A stretch of 64,000 bases of DNA. Source: Xanthostigma xanthostigma (Eukaryota > Arthropoda > Insecta > Raphidioptera > Raphidiidae). The position numbers and the translations under genes are program-made. Positions 21,066 through 33,252 of the stretch are shown here, piece by piece; within the stretch, counting starts at the first letter, position 1; each line of letters opens with the position of its first letter. The stretch is taken from assembly GCA_963575645.1 (NCBI GenBank), contig OY754467.1:54097108-54161107 (forward strand). The letters run 5' to 3'. The notes under the pieces were generated by a model, which worked only from the letters and a program-made list of their open reading frames with translations, had not been told where the DNA came from and searched no databases.

Positions 21066-22097
21066 GGATCGACAGGGGACGAAACTTGGAAAAATGAGAT
21101 AGTGTGTGCTTACCACACGGACGTATAGATTACAGACTAACTGCAATAAAATGATTACCAAATGAGGGCATAGGTCGTTTATTGAAATTAAAATTTTAGT
21201 TTATGAAAGAGTCGCCGCAAACAAGAAGGCAGAGTAAACCAGAGAAGTAGCTCCATTGAAAGCAGAGAGAAAACTTCAAAGAAAAGACGTAAGCCAAAAG
21301 GTTAAAAAATTCGTGATTTTTTTTTATCACATTTATTTTCTATAATTCTTCGCAGCTCTCTTGACATGTATATCAATTGAACGGATTCTTAACCTAATAT
21401 GGCAGACGCCCCAAGATGGCGGATCACTTTTTTCTTCCATTATGAAAAATGTGTACGTAGGTTAAGACGAAACTAACAATTTAAAAATAAAAGGTTTTGA
21501 AAAAAACTTTTAAAAGATTTGCCTTTATAGCAGTGTACTAAAAAGTAAAAATTGATTTTTAATAATTTAGCTTCATGATTATGAACCATCAGAGAGGTTA
21601 CAACCCACGCTTTTGTAACTATGAACCTAAATTATTGAAAAAATATTTTTTTCCTTTTTAGAACACTGGCAATAAAAGCTTGTCTTTAAAATTTTTTTTT
21701 CTAATATTTTTCTATATTCGATCGGAATAAAATAAGTTATAAATCACGTTCTGTATCGATGAGGATTTTTTTAACAGTGTGCTCCACATAATATAATTTC
21801 AGACAATATTTACTGACTACGCCACTGACACTGTATGCATACAATTTATTGTTAACGTAGTCCTAGCATACATGAATAAGTTTGTTGCATATAGTTAATC
21901 CGCTTGACAAAGGCACTGGAAGCTTTTTAAAATAGAACACTTGATTACAAAAAAAGCATCTGAATCAAAAAGATTTGCTTGATCGAAACAAAAGTTGTAT
22001 GAACTAAATCGATTGTTCTAAATTAAAAAAAAATGTTAGAGTCAAAAAAAATACTTCTGAATGAAAAGCAATTTACCTGAATAAAAACCAACAAACA
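21066..22097. other. no gene seen
   Basis: Repeat relics only. Near 21585-21700 a segment (GGTTACAACCCACGCTTTTG) matches the dispersed family also seen at 13973. No gene supported. Confidence 0.4.
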
Positions 22098-22352
22098 AGT
22101 GCCCCAATATGTTCAGAATGCGATGTGCCCCTCACTGTGCAACACATCATAACAGACTGCAATCAACACCTCAAATCAGGCAACACCTAAATATTTCACA
22201 AAATCTGGAAAAAGCCTTAGGCGATGAGGAAATCGAATTAAATAAAAGTATCAAATTTACTGTTGGATTTTTAAAAGAAGACCGGTCTATGGAATGTAGT
22301 CCTATGACCTTATTGCAGAAGAGCGCACATGTATTTTATATTGGTAAAAGGT
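22098..22352 (+). pseudogene. LINE (Jockey-like) C-terminal fragment
   Basis: One frame reads ICSECDVPLTVQHIITDC, a C-x2-C...H-x4-C knuckle like the one after the reverse transcriptase in Jockey-type LINEs. A neighbouring frame continues RQHLNISQNLEKALGDEEIE, which is typical of the C-terminal tail. The two are offset by a frameshift. No reverse transcriptase or endonuclease sequence lies upstream, so this is a 5'-truncated copy, the normal result of incomplete target-primed insertion. Confidence 0.65.
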
Positions 22353-22555
22353 AATGATCCTGGAACCGCTTCTATGCAATAAGGGAGTCCAGTCGACCAA
22401 ACGTGTCGCAATTGTCGTATCGCGATAATTGTACTATTACATAGCTGTACGACTACACAGCGACACTTGCTAACAGTACAAAAAAATCATACACCAGACA
22501 GTACATAGGTGTGCGTTCACGGACTAAGTTGAGGGGTGTTGTCTGAATATCATCA

Positions 22556-22700
22556 AAATGGAAAGTAAAAAGGGAAAACAGTTAGAAGTGGCGCTAGGGA
22601 GGTCATAGCGAATGTAATTAAAATGTGCGAGTTAGAGGCTCAAAATAATGCCTTAAAATTTAAAGCTATACATTGTTTGCATGCCTTGCTATGCGCCGCC
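22556..22700 (+). pseudogene. possible transposon protein N-terminus relic
   Basis: ATG at 22558 opens MESKKGKQLEVALGRS and then stops. After a frame change the sequence continues REVIANVIKMCELEAQNN. The basic start followed by a helix of the form REVI-NVI-K resembles the openings of some insect transposase-derived proteins. The match is weak and the family is not assigned. Confidence 0.25.
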
Positions 22701-22796
22701 TATGAATTCCGATAATTTGGGAACACATCAACGACTTCTTGCCCTTTCCCCACCGGTCTTCTTTCGCCGATCGCACCGTACAAAGAAAACGGACAC

Positions 22797-22955
22797 ATAA
22801 TATAATAAAATATAAAAGTTTCTAAAGTGAACCAACAATACAAATTGTTCCTTATCTAGCAGTAAGCTAATGTACGATGTATATTTTTGTTACTTTATTT
22901 TATTTTTTCGCATGAAATGACCAAGTTGTCAAAAATGCACTTTTAATAATTATTA
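22797..22955 (+). repeat. dispersed repeat, inverted partner at 34690-34840
   Basis: AAAGTTTCTAAAGTGAACCA, TTCCTTATCTAGCAGTAAGC and TGTATATTTTTGTTACTTT recur inverted at 34690-34840 in the same order. Ends and family not determined. Confidence 0.6.
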
Positions 22956-23141
22956 ATAAAAAAAAAAACAAACAATGCGTCAGGATCAAATAAACCTCGT
23001 TTGATCTTAAACAAAACTGGCTTGAATTAATCAAAAGTCGTCCTTATCAAATTAATTTTGCTTGAATGAAGTAAAATTCATTTGAACTAACTTAGACATT
23101 TTAACAATTTTTGCCAGTTTGTTCGTTCCGGGCTAATTAAA

Positions 23142-23831
23142 ACAGGGTGTCCACGCAAGTTCTTTACAAATGGAATTTTTTTTTATTAATTATTGGAGCA
23201 AAAATTTTTTTCTGTGGAAAAGTTCTGCTTCGTCCAAAACCTCTAAAACACCAAAGAAAGTTTTTGTCGGCCTAAAGTTATACGAGGGAAATCAAAAAGT
23301 TTTATTTTACTAAAGCCAGATCACCCGATTTAACACCCCTAGATTATTTCCTCTGCGACTATCTAAAGAAAATGGTGTACTCTGAAAGACCTTTTCAAGA
23401 TATTGATCAATTGGAAAGGATTATCACCGAAAAAATCCATCAAATTCCTTCTACAATGATTCGAAATACAGTGAGTCAGTGACGGATTTTGGAAGGAGAA
23501 CCGTTCTTTGTATGGAGAGAGATGAAGGATATGTTGAATTCTGATTTATAATTCTGAATAAATAATTACTTAGAAGTTAGTTATGTTATTATTTTGAATT
23601 AAATTTGATTATGTAACTAATTTTATGAAAATGTTGAATATCACAGATAATTTTTATTTTTAGTCAAATAAAACTTTTTGATTTCCCTCGTATAACTTTA
23701 GGCCGAAGAAAATTTTCTTTGGTGTTTTAGAGGTTTTGGACGAGGCAGAACTTTTCCACAAAAAAAAATTTTTGCTTCTATAATTAACAAAAAAAAATTC
23801 CATTTGTAAAGAACTTCCGTGGACACGCTGT
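23142..23831. mobile_element. Tc1/mariner-type element with long TIRs, internally deleted
   Basis: Left ACAGGGTGTCCACGCAAGTT and right (reverse complement) ACAGCGTGTCCACGGAAGTT start TIRs of about 165 bp that run through GAAATCAAAAAGTTTTATTT. Only the C-terminal end of a transposase is left between them. The target duplication is not clean (a TA follows the right end only). It is 690 bp. Confidence 0.8.
23309..23481 (+). pseudogene. transposase C-terminal fragment
   Basis: Reads KARSPDLTPLDYFLCDYLKK, then MVYSERPFQDIDQLERIITE up to a stop. SPDLTPLDYFLC-Y matches the region around the third catalytic acidic residue of mariner/Tc1 transposases (the D of SPDLTP). The DNA-binding and first two catalytic parts are absent. 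Confidence 0.75.
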
Positions 23832-24069
23832 ATAGTGTGCAGGGAACAGGATAGTCCAAAACCTAGCAATAACGCGACTAATCCTTTTTTTCGGGAACGA
23901 CGAATCACTTTCCTCAACGAACAGAGTATAGTTTTTGTTAGTACATTGTATGATCCATCAGGCGACGAATTGATCGCGGCTCGCGGTACTTTATTCTACA
24001 CATTCCGATTTCATTTTACATGAAAGATAAAAATGTAATATACTGCGCCAACAATGGCTAGAATCTATA

Positions 24070-24406
24070 TCTATACTAATATATAAAGCTGAAGAGTTTG
24101 TTTGTTTGTTTGGTTGAACGTGCTAATCTCAGGAACTACTGGTTCGAATTGAAAATTTTTTTTGTTGTTGGATAGTCCATTTACCGAGGAAGGCTATAGG
24201 CTATATAATATCACGCTACGACCAATAGGAGCGGAGCATCAATGAAACTCAAAATTTGTTCGTCCGACAAAAACTTTGGAACCGTAACTACGATCATCAT
24301 GAAATTTGGACACAACATTCATCTCGGTAAACTAAGATGAATGTGCGCCTCTCCCCCCCCCCCATTCGTTCTTTTGCACCTGGGTGAAACCGGGCGGGAC
24401 CGCTAG
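24070..24406 (+). mobile_element. non-autonomous Helitron, family A, short form
   Basis: TCTATACTAATATATAAAGC to GGGCGGGACCGCTAG, followed by T. The 3' hairpin is slightly decayed (CCTGG-GTGAAA-CCGGG). At 337 bp it lacks the tRNA-Lys module of copy 812-1512. An extra TCTATA stands just before it, so the start could also be 24064. Confidence 0.8.
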
Positions 24407-24882
24407 TAGTTGGATAACACATTATGTTTAGTAATTTTTATGTTTGATTATTTTTGACTGAAAGGGTATTGTTTGTTTTATTAATTTTGTAGTTTTATGC
24501 AATTGACTTGAGAAATTTCAAACCGCTCTAATATGATATAAAAGTTGAAAATTCCCACGATGTGATGCATTTATATGGATAGGTTAGAAGTCAGAACATA
24601 TTAAAATCTATTCTCTAATTTAACATGTACACTAGTGCAGCAAAATTTTTAAATTCAAATTCAAAATCGGTTTTCCATAGAAGTACTTTGCAAAGCAAAC
24701 AATAATTACACGATCAGTTAAAAATACCTATTTGTGAAATTTTTCAAATCAATGTATAACACAAAAAGAACTGGTCACATATATTTTATAGTAAAAGTTA
24801 TCATTACATGAAGTTTCAGGTTGCACAAACAAACCTGTTTGTGTTGCAAGCTAGTATCAGGAAATTTAACAATGACCTTATA

Positions 24883-25441
24883 CAGTATGTAAACACAAGG
24901 TGCACATAGGGAAATTAACATTGGGAAAAAATGACTGGATCAGAGTGAGCCTTGAAATCTTGTTTTTCAATTTGACAGATAATCTTCTTTTGCAAAATGA
25001 ATGTGTATACTACCGAAGAAAATATTCAAATGATTACAACATAATCGGACTTTTTTATTAATGGGACATTAAATTCCCAAAAATACTTAAATATGGTGCG
25101 AGATCAAATATCTCCGCCTATTCGTGTTGAACTTAAAGACATTGGGTCAGTGATTTACCTACGCGCATACATCATACCAGTCAACAATTTTTGAATGAAA
25201 TGTTTCCAAACAGTGGAGTTGTTTTTTTTTGTACAAAAAAATTAAAATAATGATTTATAAGAGCTTTTTATTATTAAAAAAGCCAAGTAAAATAAAAATA
25301 AATCAAAATAAAATAGAAATCCTCAAGATAATCACGATAATTCAATAGAAATAACAATTAATGCAGTCATGGCTAACTCTGATCCAAGTATTTTTGCCCA
25401 ATGCTAATTTCCCTATGTGCACCTTACGCGTTTACATACTG
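24883..25441. mobile_element. Tc1/mariner MITE (CAGTATGTAAAC family), copy 1
   Basis: The TIRs start CAGTATGTAAACACAAGGTG on the left and (inverted) CAGTATGTAAACGCGTAAGG on the right, then share GCACATAGGGAAATTA. TA flanks both ends (24881-24882 and 25442-25443). The interior keeps traces of a transposase: MNVYTTEENIQMITT near 24997 resembles a DUF4817-type helix-turn-helix start, and FLNEMFPN near 25192 resembles a mariner catalytic-domain end. A sister copy is at 33950. Confidence 0.8.
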
Positions 25442-25722
25442 TAGATTGTGAACACGTAGGTACCCATTTCTCCATACGAAACGCATTGTAGCACATTAAA
25501 TTGTCCTGATCGAAAAATAATTGATCGCTTGAAACGATATTTTTCTTAAGCTGTGTATATATCTACTGCATGTATTTAGCATCGTTTTTTGTACAGTTTC
25601 CACTTCAAAACAAAGTTTTTCTACTGATTTTGATAAAAATTTAGCTTGAAAATCCATCTTTTTCTATGTTGAACAATCATATTTTGTTTTTGTGTCAGTA
25701 TATGTAATCTAATGTTCTAGAT

Positions 25723-25984
25723 TAGGCCTGAGCAAATGGCGGCCCGCGGGCCGGATCCGGCCCGCAGCACAATTTTGTTCGGCCCGCGAAGCATTTTATA
25801 AATTTTAAAAAATAGTAAAGAAATAGCAAGGGCCAGAACAGACGAAAAATGAATTTTTTTTTTTTTGCTCTCCAAATGCGGAAATAGAATGTGAAGACCT
25901 TTTTTTTTCTCTGCAAATATTTGGCCCGCGGTCTAATTTTCATCAGTTATGTGGCCCGGCGATCAAAAGATTTGCCCGCCCCTG
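25723..25984. mobile_element. hAT MITE with 8-bp target duplication (GGCCCGC-rich)
   Basis: Starts TAGGCCTGAGCAAATGG and ends TTTGCCCGCCCCTG. The direct repeat TTCTAGAT stands on both sides (25715-25722 and 25985-25992). The inner parts are rich in GGCCCGC, as in several hAT MITEs. 262 bp, no coding capacity. Confidence 0.9.
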
Positions 25985-25992
25985 TTCTAGAT

Positions 25993-26630
25993 GAAAGGAA
26001 GATTAAATATATTGGATGTGGGTATGAAAACTGAAATTTAATATGATCACAATCTAAGGTAATTGTCAAATAAGATTTTTGACAATCCTTTCTGCAACCC
26101 AGCATAAGTGTACCAGAATTTTTGAGTAGGTACGATATATTATGTTTCTTTCGGGAAAAAAGCATCGAAGTGTACATAGCGTGTTATTTTATTTCCACTA
26201 TTTTCTTTTCCAACCCAACATTTATTTTTCTATAAGAACGTATAGGCCAAACCAATGATTATCACCGTTGACTACATTCAATTGGTTAATGAAATATTCT
26301 GTTTAATGTTTCATTTTCACAGTACTGTAAATGTGTAACAGCATGCACAACCTATAATATACAACATACATTAGTAGTTATCGTTAGCTGACGCGATATC
26401 TCAATCAGCCAACGCGAACGAAGCAACTGTCTGTTAAACACTGTTACCAATCTTAAACAGTCATAGTACAGTGGAGTAGTTGAGACAAGACATCGAGCGC
26501 TGCATTCTTTTTGAAGTGAATACTTCTTCAAAAACGGGGGTGAACTCGTTTTCCTATGTAACGAAATTTGTAACAGAATTTGTCACGAAATTATTGTACT
26601 ATTAGTAACTCTATATAAACAATAATTCTT
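25993..26630. other. no gene seen
   Basis: No gene or repeat end recognised. Confidence 0.4.
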
Positions 26631-26632
26631 TA

Positions 26633-26678
26633 TACGAATTGGTAGCTAAGTGGTAGAATCCTGGCATACCACGCACAT
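26633..26678 (+). tRNA. tRNA-Gly 5'-half relic
   Basis: GAATTGGTAGCTAAGTGGTA and GAATCCTGGCATACCACGC align with the 5' half of eukaryotic tRNA-Gly(GCC), with changes in the anticodon region (ATACCA for TGCCA). The T arm and 3' half are missing. It is not a functional gene. Confidence 0.5.
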
Positions 26679-26899
26679 ATTATAGTAAAAAACATTTTTA
26701 AAAAGAAGCTTTTCTTTAAATGCTCTAGAAAAATAAGAAAATATACTTTAAATTAAATCAAACCGAACCATTCATTACATTATACAATTTATTTGATATA
26801 AAAGCTTGTCGCGAGATTTGTCTGTGTAAATAAACAAGAATACAATATGCAACTTGATCTTGACACAATTAATTCCAAATAAAAAATGTATGTTCAAAT

Positions 26900-27065
26900 C
26901 TTTGATTAATTATATTAATTAATTTTTATATTTTTTAGATCAGTTCTGAAGAAAATCCAAATCCGCACCGAAACGTTTATGTATTCATTTTTATATTTTT
27001 TGTTAATATATATTTTGTCTGCAAAATTGATCATTTTTTTTTATTTATTAAAAAAATGTATGTAT
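26900..27065 (+). repeat. GATCCAAATCCGG-family repeat
   Basis: CTGAAGAAAATCCAAATCCG then CACCGAAACGT, followed by AATATATATTTTGTCTG and an AATTGATCA block. It shares the order of parts with 11580, 36060, 38353, 42776 and 50483. Confidence 0.6.
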
Positions 27066-27690
27066 TTCATAAAATAAAATTTCACAGGATCATCTCGCGA
27101 CATGATTTTATATCATATAAATTGTATAATGTAATAAATGATTGGGCTTCATTTAATTAAAAGTTTATTTTCTTATGTTTATACAGCATTTAAGTAAAAG
27201 CTTGTTTATAAAAATGTTTTTTTACTATTAATTTTTTTCTTTATTACATAAATTAAACTTACGTTCTGTAATCAATATTTATATTTTAAATAACCATATA
27301 ATGATTAATTATTTCGCATGAAAAATACACACGTTCTTACGAAAGTTTCTAAAAATGAAGAAGCAAAACTAGATATACTATAAGTACTCGATTGAACAGC
27401 AATGATCAGTCTAGTGGTACGCTGCTGATTAACCATCACCGATATAGATCGATCAGTAACAATAACCTATCGAACCAAGCACCAACTCCACGCGGTGTTA
27501 TATCTACATAAATCAGTTGATTATATTGTGTTAGACGCGATCATAATGTGAACTGTTGATAATAATGCATCCATTTCTGACTGTACCTACATTTTGATAA
27601 TGCAGAGTCCTTGCTGGTCCTTGTGCATACCATATTAAGAATTTTATCCCTAAACCCAGGAATCTTTTCTATTGAAAGGTGTTTCTTGTT
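27066..27690. other. no gene seen
   Basis: AT-rich sequence without recognised content. Confidence 0.4.
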
Positions 27691-28004
27691 TATAATACGA
27701 ATCTAAAAGGCTCGGAAGTCAGATGCGAATGCGGGCTTGCGCTTGTACAGTCTGTTGAAAAACTACAAACTCGCAACTCAACAAAACTAAAATAACAATA
27801 ACAACTTGACAATAGCGTACTCGACTGTACTTTAAAGCAAGAAAGCGACAAGTGACAACGAGCGATCACGGCCAATCACCGACGAGCGCACGTTCCGTGC
27901 AGGTAGCTGGGAGGTGGTGGGAGTCACAACGGCTCTAAAATGTGCCTTTGCGACGCTGTTTGTGACTAACTTTCGAACCTTTTAGATCCGTGGCGCGTAT
28001 TATA
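27691..28004. mobile_element. TIR MITE (ATACGCGCCACG family), fuller copy
   Basis: The right TIR is complete (TTAGATCCGTGGCGCGTATT) while the left has lost CGCCAC. The inside is longer than the copy at 6495, with an added GTAGCTGGGAGGTGGTGGGA segment also present in the copy at the window's right edge. 314 bp, non-coding. Confidence 0.75.
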
Positions 28005-30530
28005 TACGTAATCATAATACATAAATATCTACTACATATAGCTCATAATATGATGGTCTTTGGCAGGAACGAAATTTTAAAAATTCATCATTTCGGTGTT
28101 GATGTGTCTTATCTTCAATATGCCTACACTGGCTCCAACGGATATTTGAAAGTAATATGTATAGGGAATTCCAAGGAATTTTAGAATATATATATTTTTT
28201 TTGAGGAACGATTTGACAAATCGTTCAACATTCCCATCTGATAACAATGTACATATAAGGCTCTTTGAGGATGTTAAATGATCTTCATGGCATTCTTCTA
28301 GCATGCTTATAACACTAACATCATTACATCAGAGACATCTGAATTCTGAGGCCTGAGCAACATAACAACTACCGAATTTTTTCTCTAATTTATAGATATA
28401 TGAAGAGTTAGAAGAGAATAAAGTTATTGTGATATACTTTTATATACCTATAATTGACCAGCCATTCATAAAAAAAACATTTTAAAGAAACTACCTACCT
28501 AAATGTGAAGAAAAGGACCATTTACTTAATAAAATATTAACAAAAGAACGCAATCATGTAAAACAATGACTATCAATAATTTATAATTATGCAATGTGGG
28601 AAACCGCAGATCCAAAAATCTCTATACTCTTTGCGATTGTGGACCCAGTTATTAATAACTGTCAAAACGTTAAACTGAAAAAGTTTTTTAAACCTCAGCC
28701 GAATAATCTAGCGTTGTTGAAGACAAATTGAAAGTAGCGTAACGTTTCCAAAAATATTTGTGAAAATTAATTATTAATAAAAATCTCAAAATAAATATTA
28801 CCTCAGTTAGATTCGTGTATCTATAACACTGTAGGTACTTGAAGTTTTGGGTAAAAATCAACTATATAAATCCGTTTAGCTAAAATTCACTAGAGAGATA
28901 AATGAGAAAAAAAATACACAATCTTAGATCCTGATAACTATTAAAAAGTCTATTTGTAGCATAATTAAAATACTCTACCTGCCATTAAGATGTAATCATA
29001 TTACAAAAACTTGAGAAAGAAATATGCATGGAGAATAAAGAAATTGAATCTTTGAATTTCACGCAACGATAACTTGGCTATTATATTTATTTACAAAAAG
29101 CACTATGGGGACCTTAAATTCACTGTTTTTTTTTAATATTTAGCGATACAGAAATTGATGTTGTATAATAAAACATACACTTAAGTGTTTTACTATCATT
29201 TTCATTTAATTTTATCATAATTAACACAAATGTCTATTTAACCTGGAATAAGGTTGTATTTAGGTATGTCTCTGATTGCATATTTATGTACCTAAGAAAA
29301 ATTTGCAAAAATATGTTTTTATTTCGTCACAAAAAGTTCGGAAGGCTTAGTTTTATGTTGTTTGGCGTTTGCATGGAGCTTTACCACAAAAAGGACTGAC
29401 AAACAGAATTAAATTTGTATTTCAATTAATTACCTGCTTGTTCTGGGGTAGCAATTTTGAGATGAACCATTAGCTCCAAAATCTCGATGCATAATATTCT
29501 GTAACACAATAAGAAACTTTATAATTATTAACGGCATGTATATTTATATATTATAATTTTATTTATATAGATATAATGAGCATTATTTGACTCTGCAGTG
29601 TATGATTTCGTTAAAAGCAACAGAATTATTGTATTTCAACTGTGAAAAAGTGATTGTATTAAAAGTTTCATTAGAGATAAATATCGATATGAAGAATCAT
29701 ACATGACTTTCATGTTCCAAAAAAAATTTAAATGCCTACAAACCATTCTCTTGATATTTTTTTATCCTAGGTATATCATACTTTCAATAGGGAAAAAAAT
29801 GCCAAACATTTAACAAATCTGACAAACTGAAAATGGAGGAATTGAAAAGATTTTTAGTAGGTATCTCATATCAATCTCATCAAATCAAAATTATATAAAT
29901 ATGCGTAAATATAGCAAAATCCTTTATAATTGATGAATGCAATGAACATTTCCAATGTTATTGAAATTGCATCTAGAATCTTGCGCATGAATCGAGGGTT
30001 TTGAGACTGTTATTTCAAATCTCGGTGCTATTTTCATTGGCTATAAGTTCAATTTAAAATAAAACACTGCTGACAACCACGGGCAGTTACAAAACCCGAT
30101 TTAATAATATCCTAAGCGAATCATATTACCTATATTAACTATACACTGGGTCCGATTAAAGTGGGTGTAACCATAATAATAATAATAATGATATCGCTTC
30201 AAGACACGATCCGCTGATTTATCGTGACAAGCCCGATGCGGCTAAATTGTTTATGATTGTTTGTACGCCTTCAGCTGGCAGTGAAATCATCTGCCTGATT
30301 TGTAGCAGTGTCCTATATCTTATTATTGAATTAATAATAATTATTCTACACTCCTTCCTACTATTGTTAAATGAGTGTAGACTCTTTGTTGATTTTTGGT
30401 TTCCTAACAAAAGTCCTGCAGCTCATTATTATCCTTGATTCAATTTGTAGTACAGCAGGATTTTTGCAGTCGCTTCATCATCATCACATACTGCAAAGAA
30501 ATGCGGAAACATGTTCCAGAAGAGTCAGTA
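28005..30530. other. repeat-poor stretch, no gene seen
   Basis: About 2.5 kb of AT-rich DNA with no recognised gene, RNA gene or complete transposon. The open frames (28077, 28304 and 30219-30616 regions) are short, without domains, and overlap on both strands. It lies upstream of the transcription-factor exon and could hold regulatory sequence, but nothing specific can be pointed to. Confidence 0.45.
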
Positions 30531-30538
30531 GATCTATA

Positions 30539-31378
30539 TCTATAAAAATCAATGCCACTTTTCGTTGTAATTTTATAACTCAAGAACGGGCTCACCTATC
30601 CAAACCAAATGTTTAGGCTTTGTTCGAACTATTTAGTAGATGGTTTATGTGAAGTTTGCACAAAATCGGTCGAGCGGTTCTTCATTTATCACATTTTTTT
30701 GTAACAAATGAATTCAATAAATGGCGGATCATTTTGTTAATGGGGATTTTGCTGTCAAATTGAAACTTTTTTCAGTGTTGACAGTACAAGCATGTTGTTA
30801 TGTCATTCATGCGGTCATTTCATTTTGGACGTGCTTCGATTAAAGCAAATTGTCAGCGATAATTATTGCTTTGTGTTTATATTTTTAAACATATTGTTGA
30901 GTGCATTCATACAAACGGTGAGTCTTGAATTGTTCAAATTTACTATGTATATGTGTGCGTGTACTTTTCTCAGTTTTTTAGCGAGCCGTCGGTGTTTCAT
31001 ATCGTTTACAGGCTTTTTTTTAATTAAATTGTCAAACGCATTTACACAAACGGTAAGTTTTGAACTGTTGAAGTGAATTACATGTATGTATGTGTGTTTC
31101 TTTATTTGAAAAAACATATTGTGTGCATACGGGTGTTTTATTCTTTTGTAACAGATGGAAGCACGTCGATTTAATAATTAATTATTTAATGACATTTTTA
31201 TATATATTGACGTATGTAGTCATATATATTTCCATACATACATATACGCACATGTATATTTTAAAATAGCTAGCAATTAATAAAATATTTTTTTGTTTGA
31301 ATAAATGAATTTGATGTTCTAAGTAATTTTTTTTATTATTTCACTTTATACATAGCGAAGCACGTACCGGGCCGCTAG
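30539..31378 (+). mobile_element. non-autonomous Helitron, family B relative, long form
   Basis: Starts A|TCTATAAAAATCAATGCC and ends CACGTACCGGGCCGCTAG|T. The last 150 bp closely match the family B copies (AAAATAGCTAGCAATTAATA, AGCGAAGCACGTAC), while the front half differs and contains two imperfect repeats with ACAAACGGT-AG-TTTGAA (about 30790-30940 and 30960-31080). About 840 bp. Confidence 0.7.
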
Positions 31379-32240
31379 TATCTTATAATAATTTATCGTG
31401 TCGCTTTAAAATTGGTTCGACATTCAACTTGTATACGGTTACAAAATTTATATTTTATTTGGTAGCTTTTAAGGAATGTTACTACTTGAAAACCGAGATT
31501 TCTTGTAACTTACAAGGTACCTACAAGGGATCTTTGACTTACGAGGCGAGAATGGCAATGTCTCCACTGTTAGGAAATACTAGATTGTATATCTAGGGTG
31601 GAATGAGGTTTGATACTGACAAGTAAGTGATATTATGTCAAAAACAAGGGCAAGCGAGTTTTAACATAAGTCAGAATAGCGTTGCCCATTAAATTAATAG
31701 ATTAATGTGCCATTTCATATGACTTCGTGATTATTGGGTAATTTCTGAACATTCATGACCGTATCTTCATCTTACAGAGGTCCCAAATTACTATTTCTAA
31801 AAACTTTGCTTTAAAGTCTACGGCGATGTTATCAGTGGATTGAGCGAATAATCATAATTTAATCTTTTAAATTTCGTTTACTCAAAGTATATATCAAGAT
31901 TATTATTTTTATTCGTGAATAAGTTATTAATAGTTATTGCACAGTCCCACTGTCGAAACAAATTTCATCATCGTAAATGCTTTTATGTCGGTACTTAAAT
32001 GCCTTCACCGCAGCACCAGCTCACTCATAATGTAATGATAATAAAAACTCTGTCCTCAAACTATAGCCAAGGCATCAAATAACAATCAGAAGACAACGAA
32101 TCACTTCAGGGCGACGAAGAAGGAACAACTTCCAACTATGTACGTATATCTATTATATATAGCTGCCTCCGAGTCTGATAGAAACCAGGGTTGCAACAAG
32201 CAATTAATAAATCCTCATCATCCCCCATAAAACACTTGAA
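31379..32240. other. no gene seen; upstream of the host exon
   Basis: AT-rich sequence without repeat ends. It lies directly upstream of the proposed leader of the transcription-factor gene and may include regulatory sequence. Confidence 0.35.
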
Positions 32241-33252
32241 CGTCGGCTAACAGTCACACATCGTCTCGCGCCCTTCAACTCTCGTCAGAACTCCGCCTGT
32301 GCTAACAAAAGCCGATCGTTCGTCGGCGAATGGAATCGTGGGATTCGGTCGAGGCGGAGCGTGCTCGTACGCCCAGAGGGGCAAAGCGACACACTCTTCC
32401 AAGGGGCAGAGTGTCGGACAGCTGGCGTTACGGACAGTGTTGCGTGTTCTGCCAACCTAACAATACGATCGACATATCTGTGATGCTTGATTGTTTTGAC
32501 TACAGTGTTTTTTTGTTATCGAGTTGCGATACGATTATTGTTCATTGCATAAATCAGACATCGCTGAAAGACAAGTGTTTAAAACGACTGTACAAAATAT
32601 TATTGATAAAAATTATTATGCTAAATAAAACCATAAAATTGCGCGCTGACAGTTATGCAGCTTGTAATCATCAATTCAAACAATTCAATTGTTCTGCCGA
32701 TAATAAAGATGGCGTGTTAAGACGTCAGGATTTAAACGCGCTTCAATTATTTTGTGAATAGTGTACGCGTGTTCAGACTTCAGACAACCCCATCAGACAT
32801 CTGACTGTATTGTATTCAGCGCAGGTGTCAGAAAATTAAGTGTTTTAAAAATATGTTTTAGTTGTTTATAATTACTACACCGAAAACTTACTGTGATAAA
32901 ACGCGATTGAAATTGTTGTTTAGTCAATAAAACAATGACGAACCAAATTATCAAAAACTTGTAAAAAACATATTGGGACATGAAAACGATACACTTTTTT
33001 TTGGATTTGTAAACTATTGAGAGTCATGTTAATTAATTTGACATCGAAACGATTTAATGAACATTGAGATATGAAAATAATATAATAACGTGGGGATTAA
33101 CTGTGAATAAGAAGTGTTGACTTGGTGTTAAATTTGTGATTAAATTTGTGTCAAAATGCGCGTGGACTGTTGAGGACGAAATTAATATAGATATTGAAGA
33201 GTGAAAGAAGAGGAAGATTTGTGTTGTTTTTCATGCGATGTTCTTTGATCAG
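32241..33252 (+). promoter_or_regulatory. probable promoter and 5' leader of the transcription-factor gene
   Basis: From about 32250 the sequence becomes richer in CpG (TCGTCTCGCGCCCTTCAACT, GTTCGTCGGCGAATGG). CTCGTCAGAACTC at about 32280 could serve as an insect initiator. An open frame at 32330-32761 (143 codons) starts inside it and shows no domain, so I read it as an upstream frame in a long leader. TTCTTTGATCAG ending at 33252 could be a splice acceptor before the coding exon. The evidence is composition and position only. Confidence 0.35.

Noticed and set aside
30219-30616. LINE or host coding remnant
   Set aside because: Short overlapping frames on both strands, no recognisable reverse transcriptase, endonuclease or zinc-knuckle motif.
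32330-32761. 143-codon open frame on the + strand
   Set aside because: Only the first third is GC-rich; the rest is AT-rich with no domain. It fits better as an upstream frame in the leader of the transcription-factor gene than as a separate protein.
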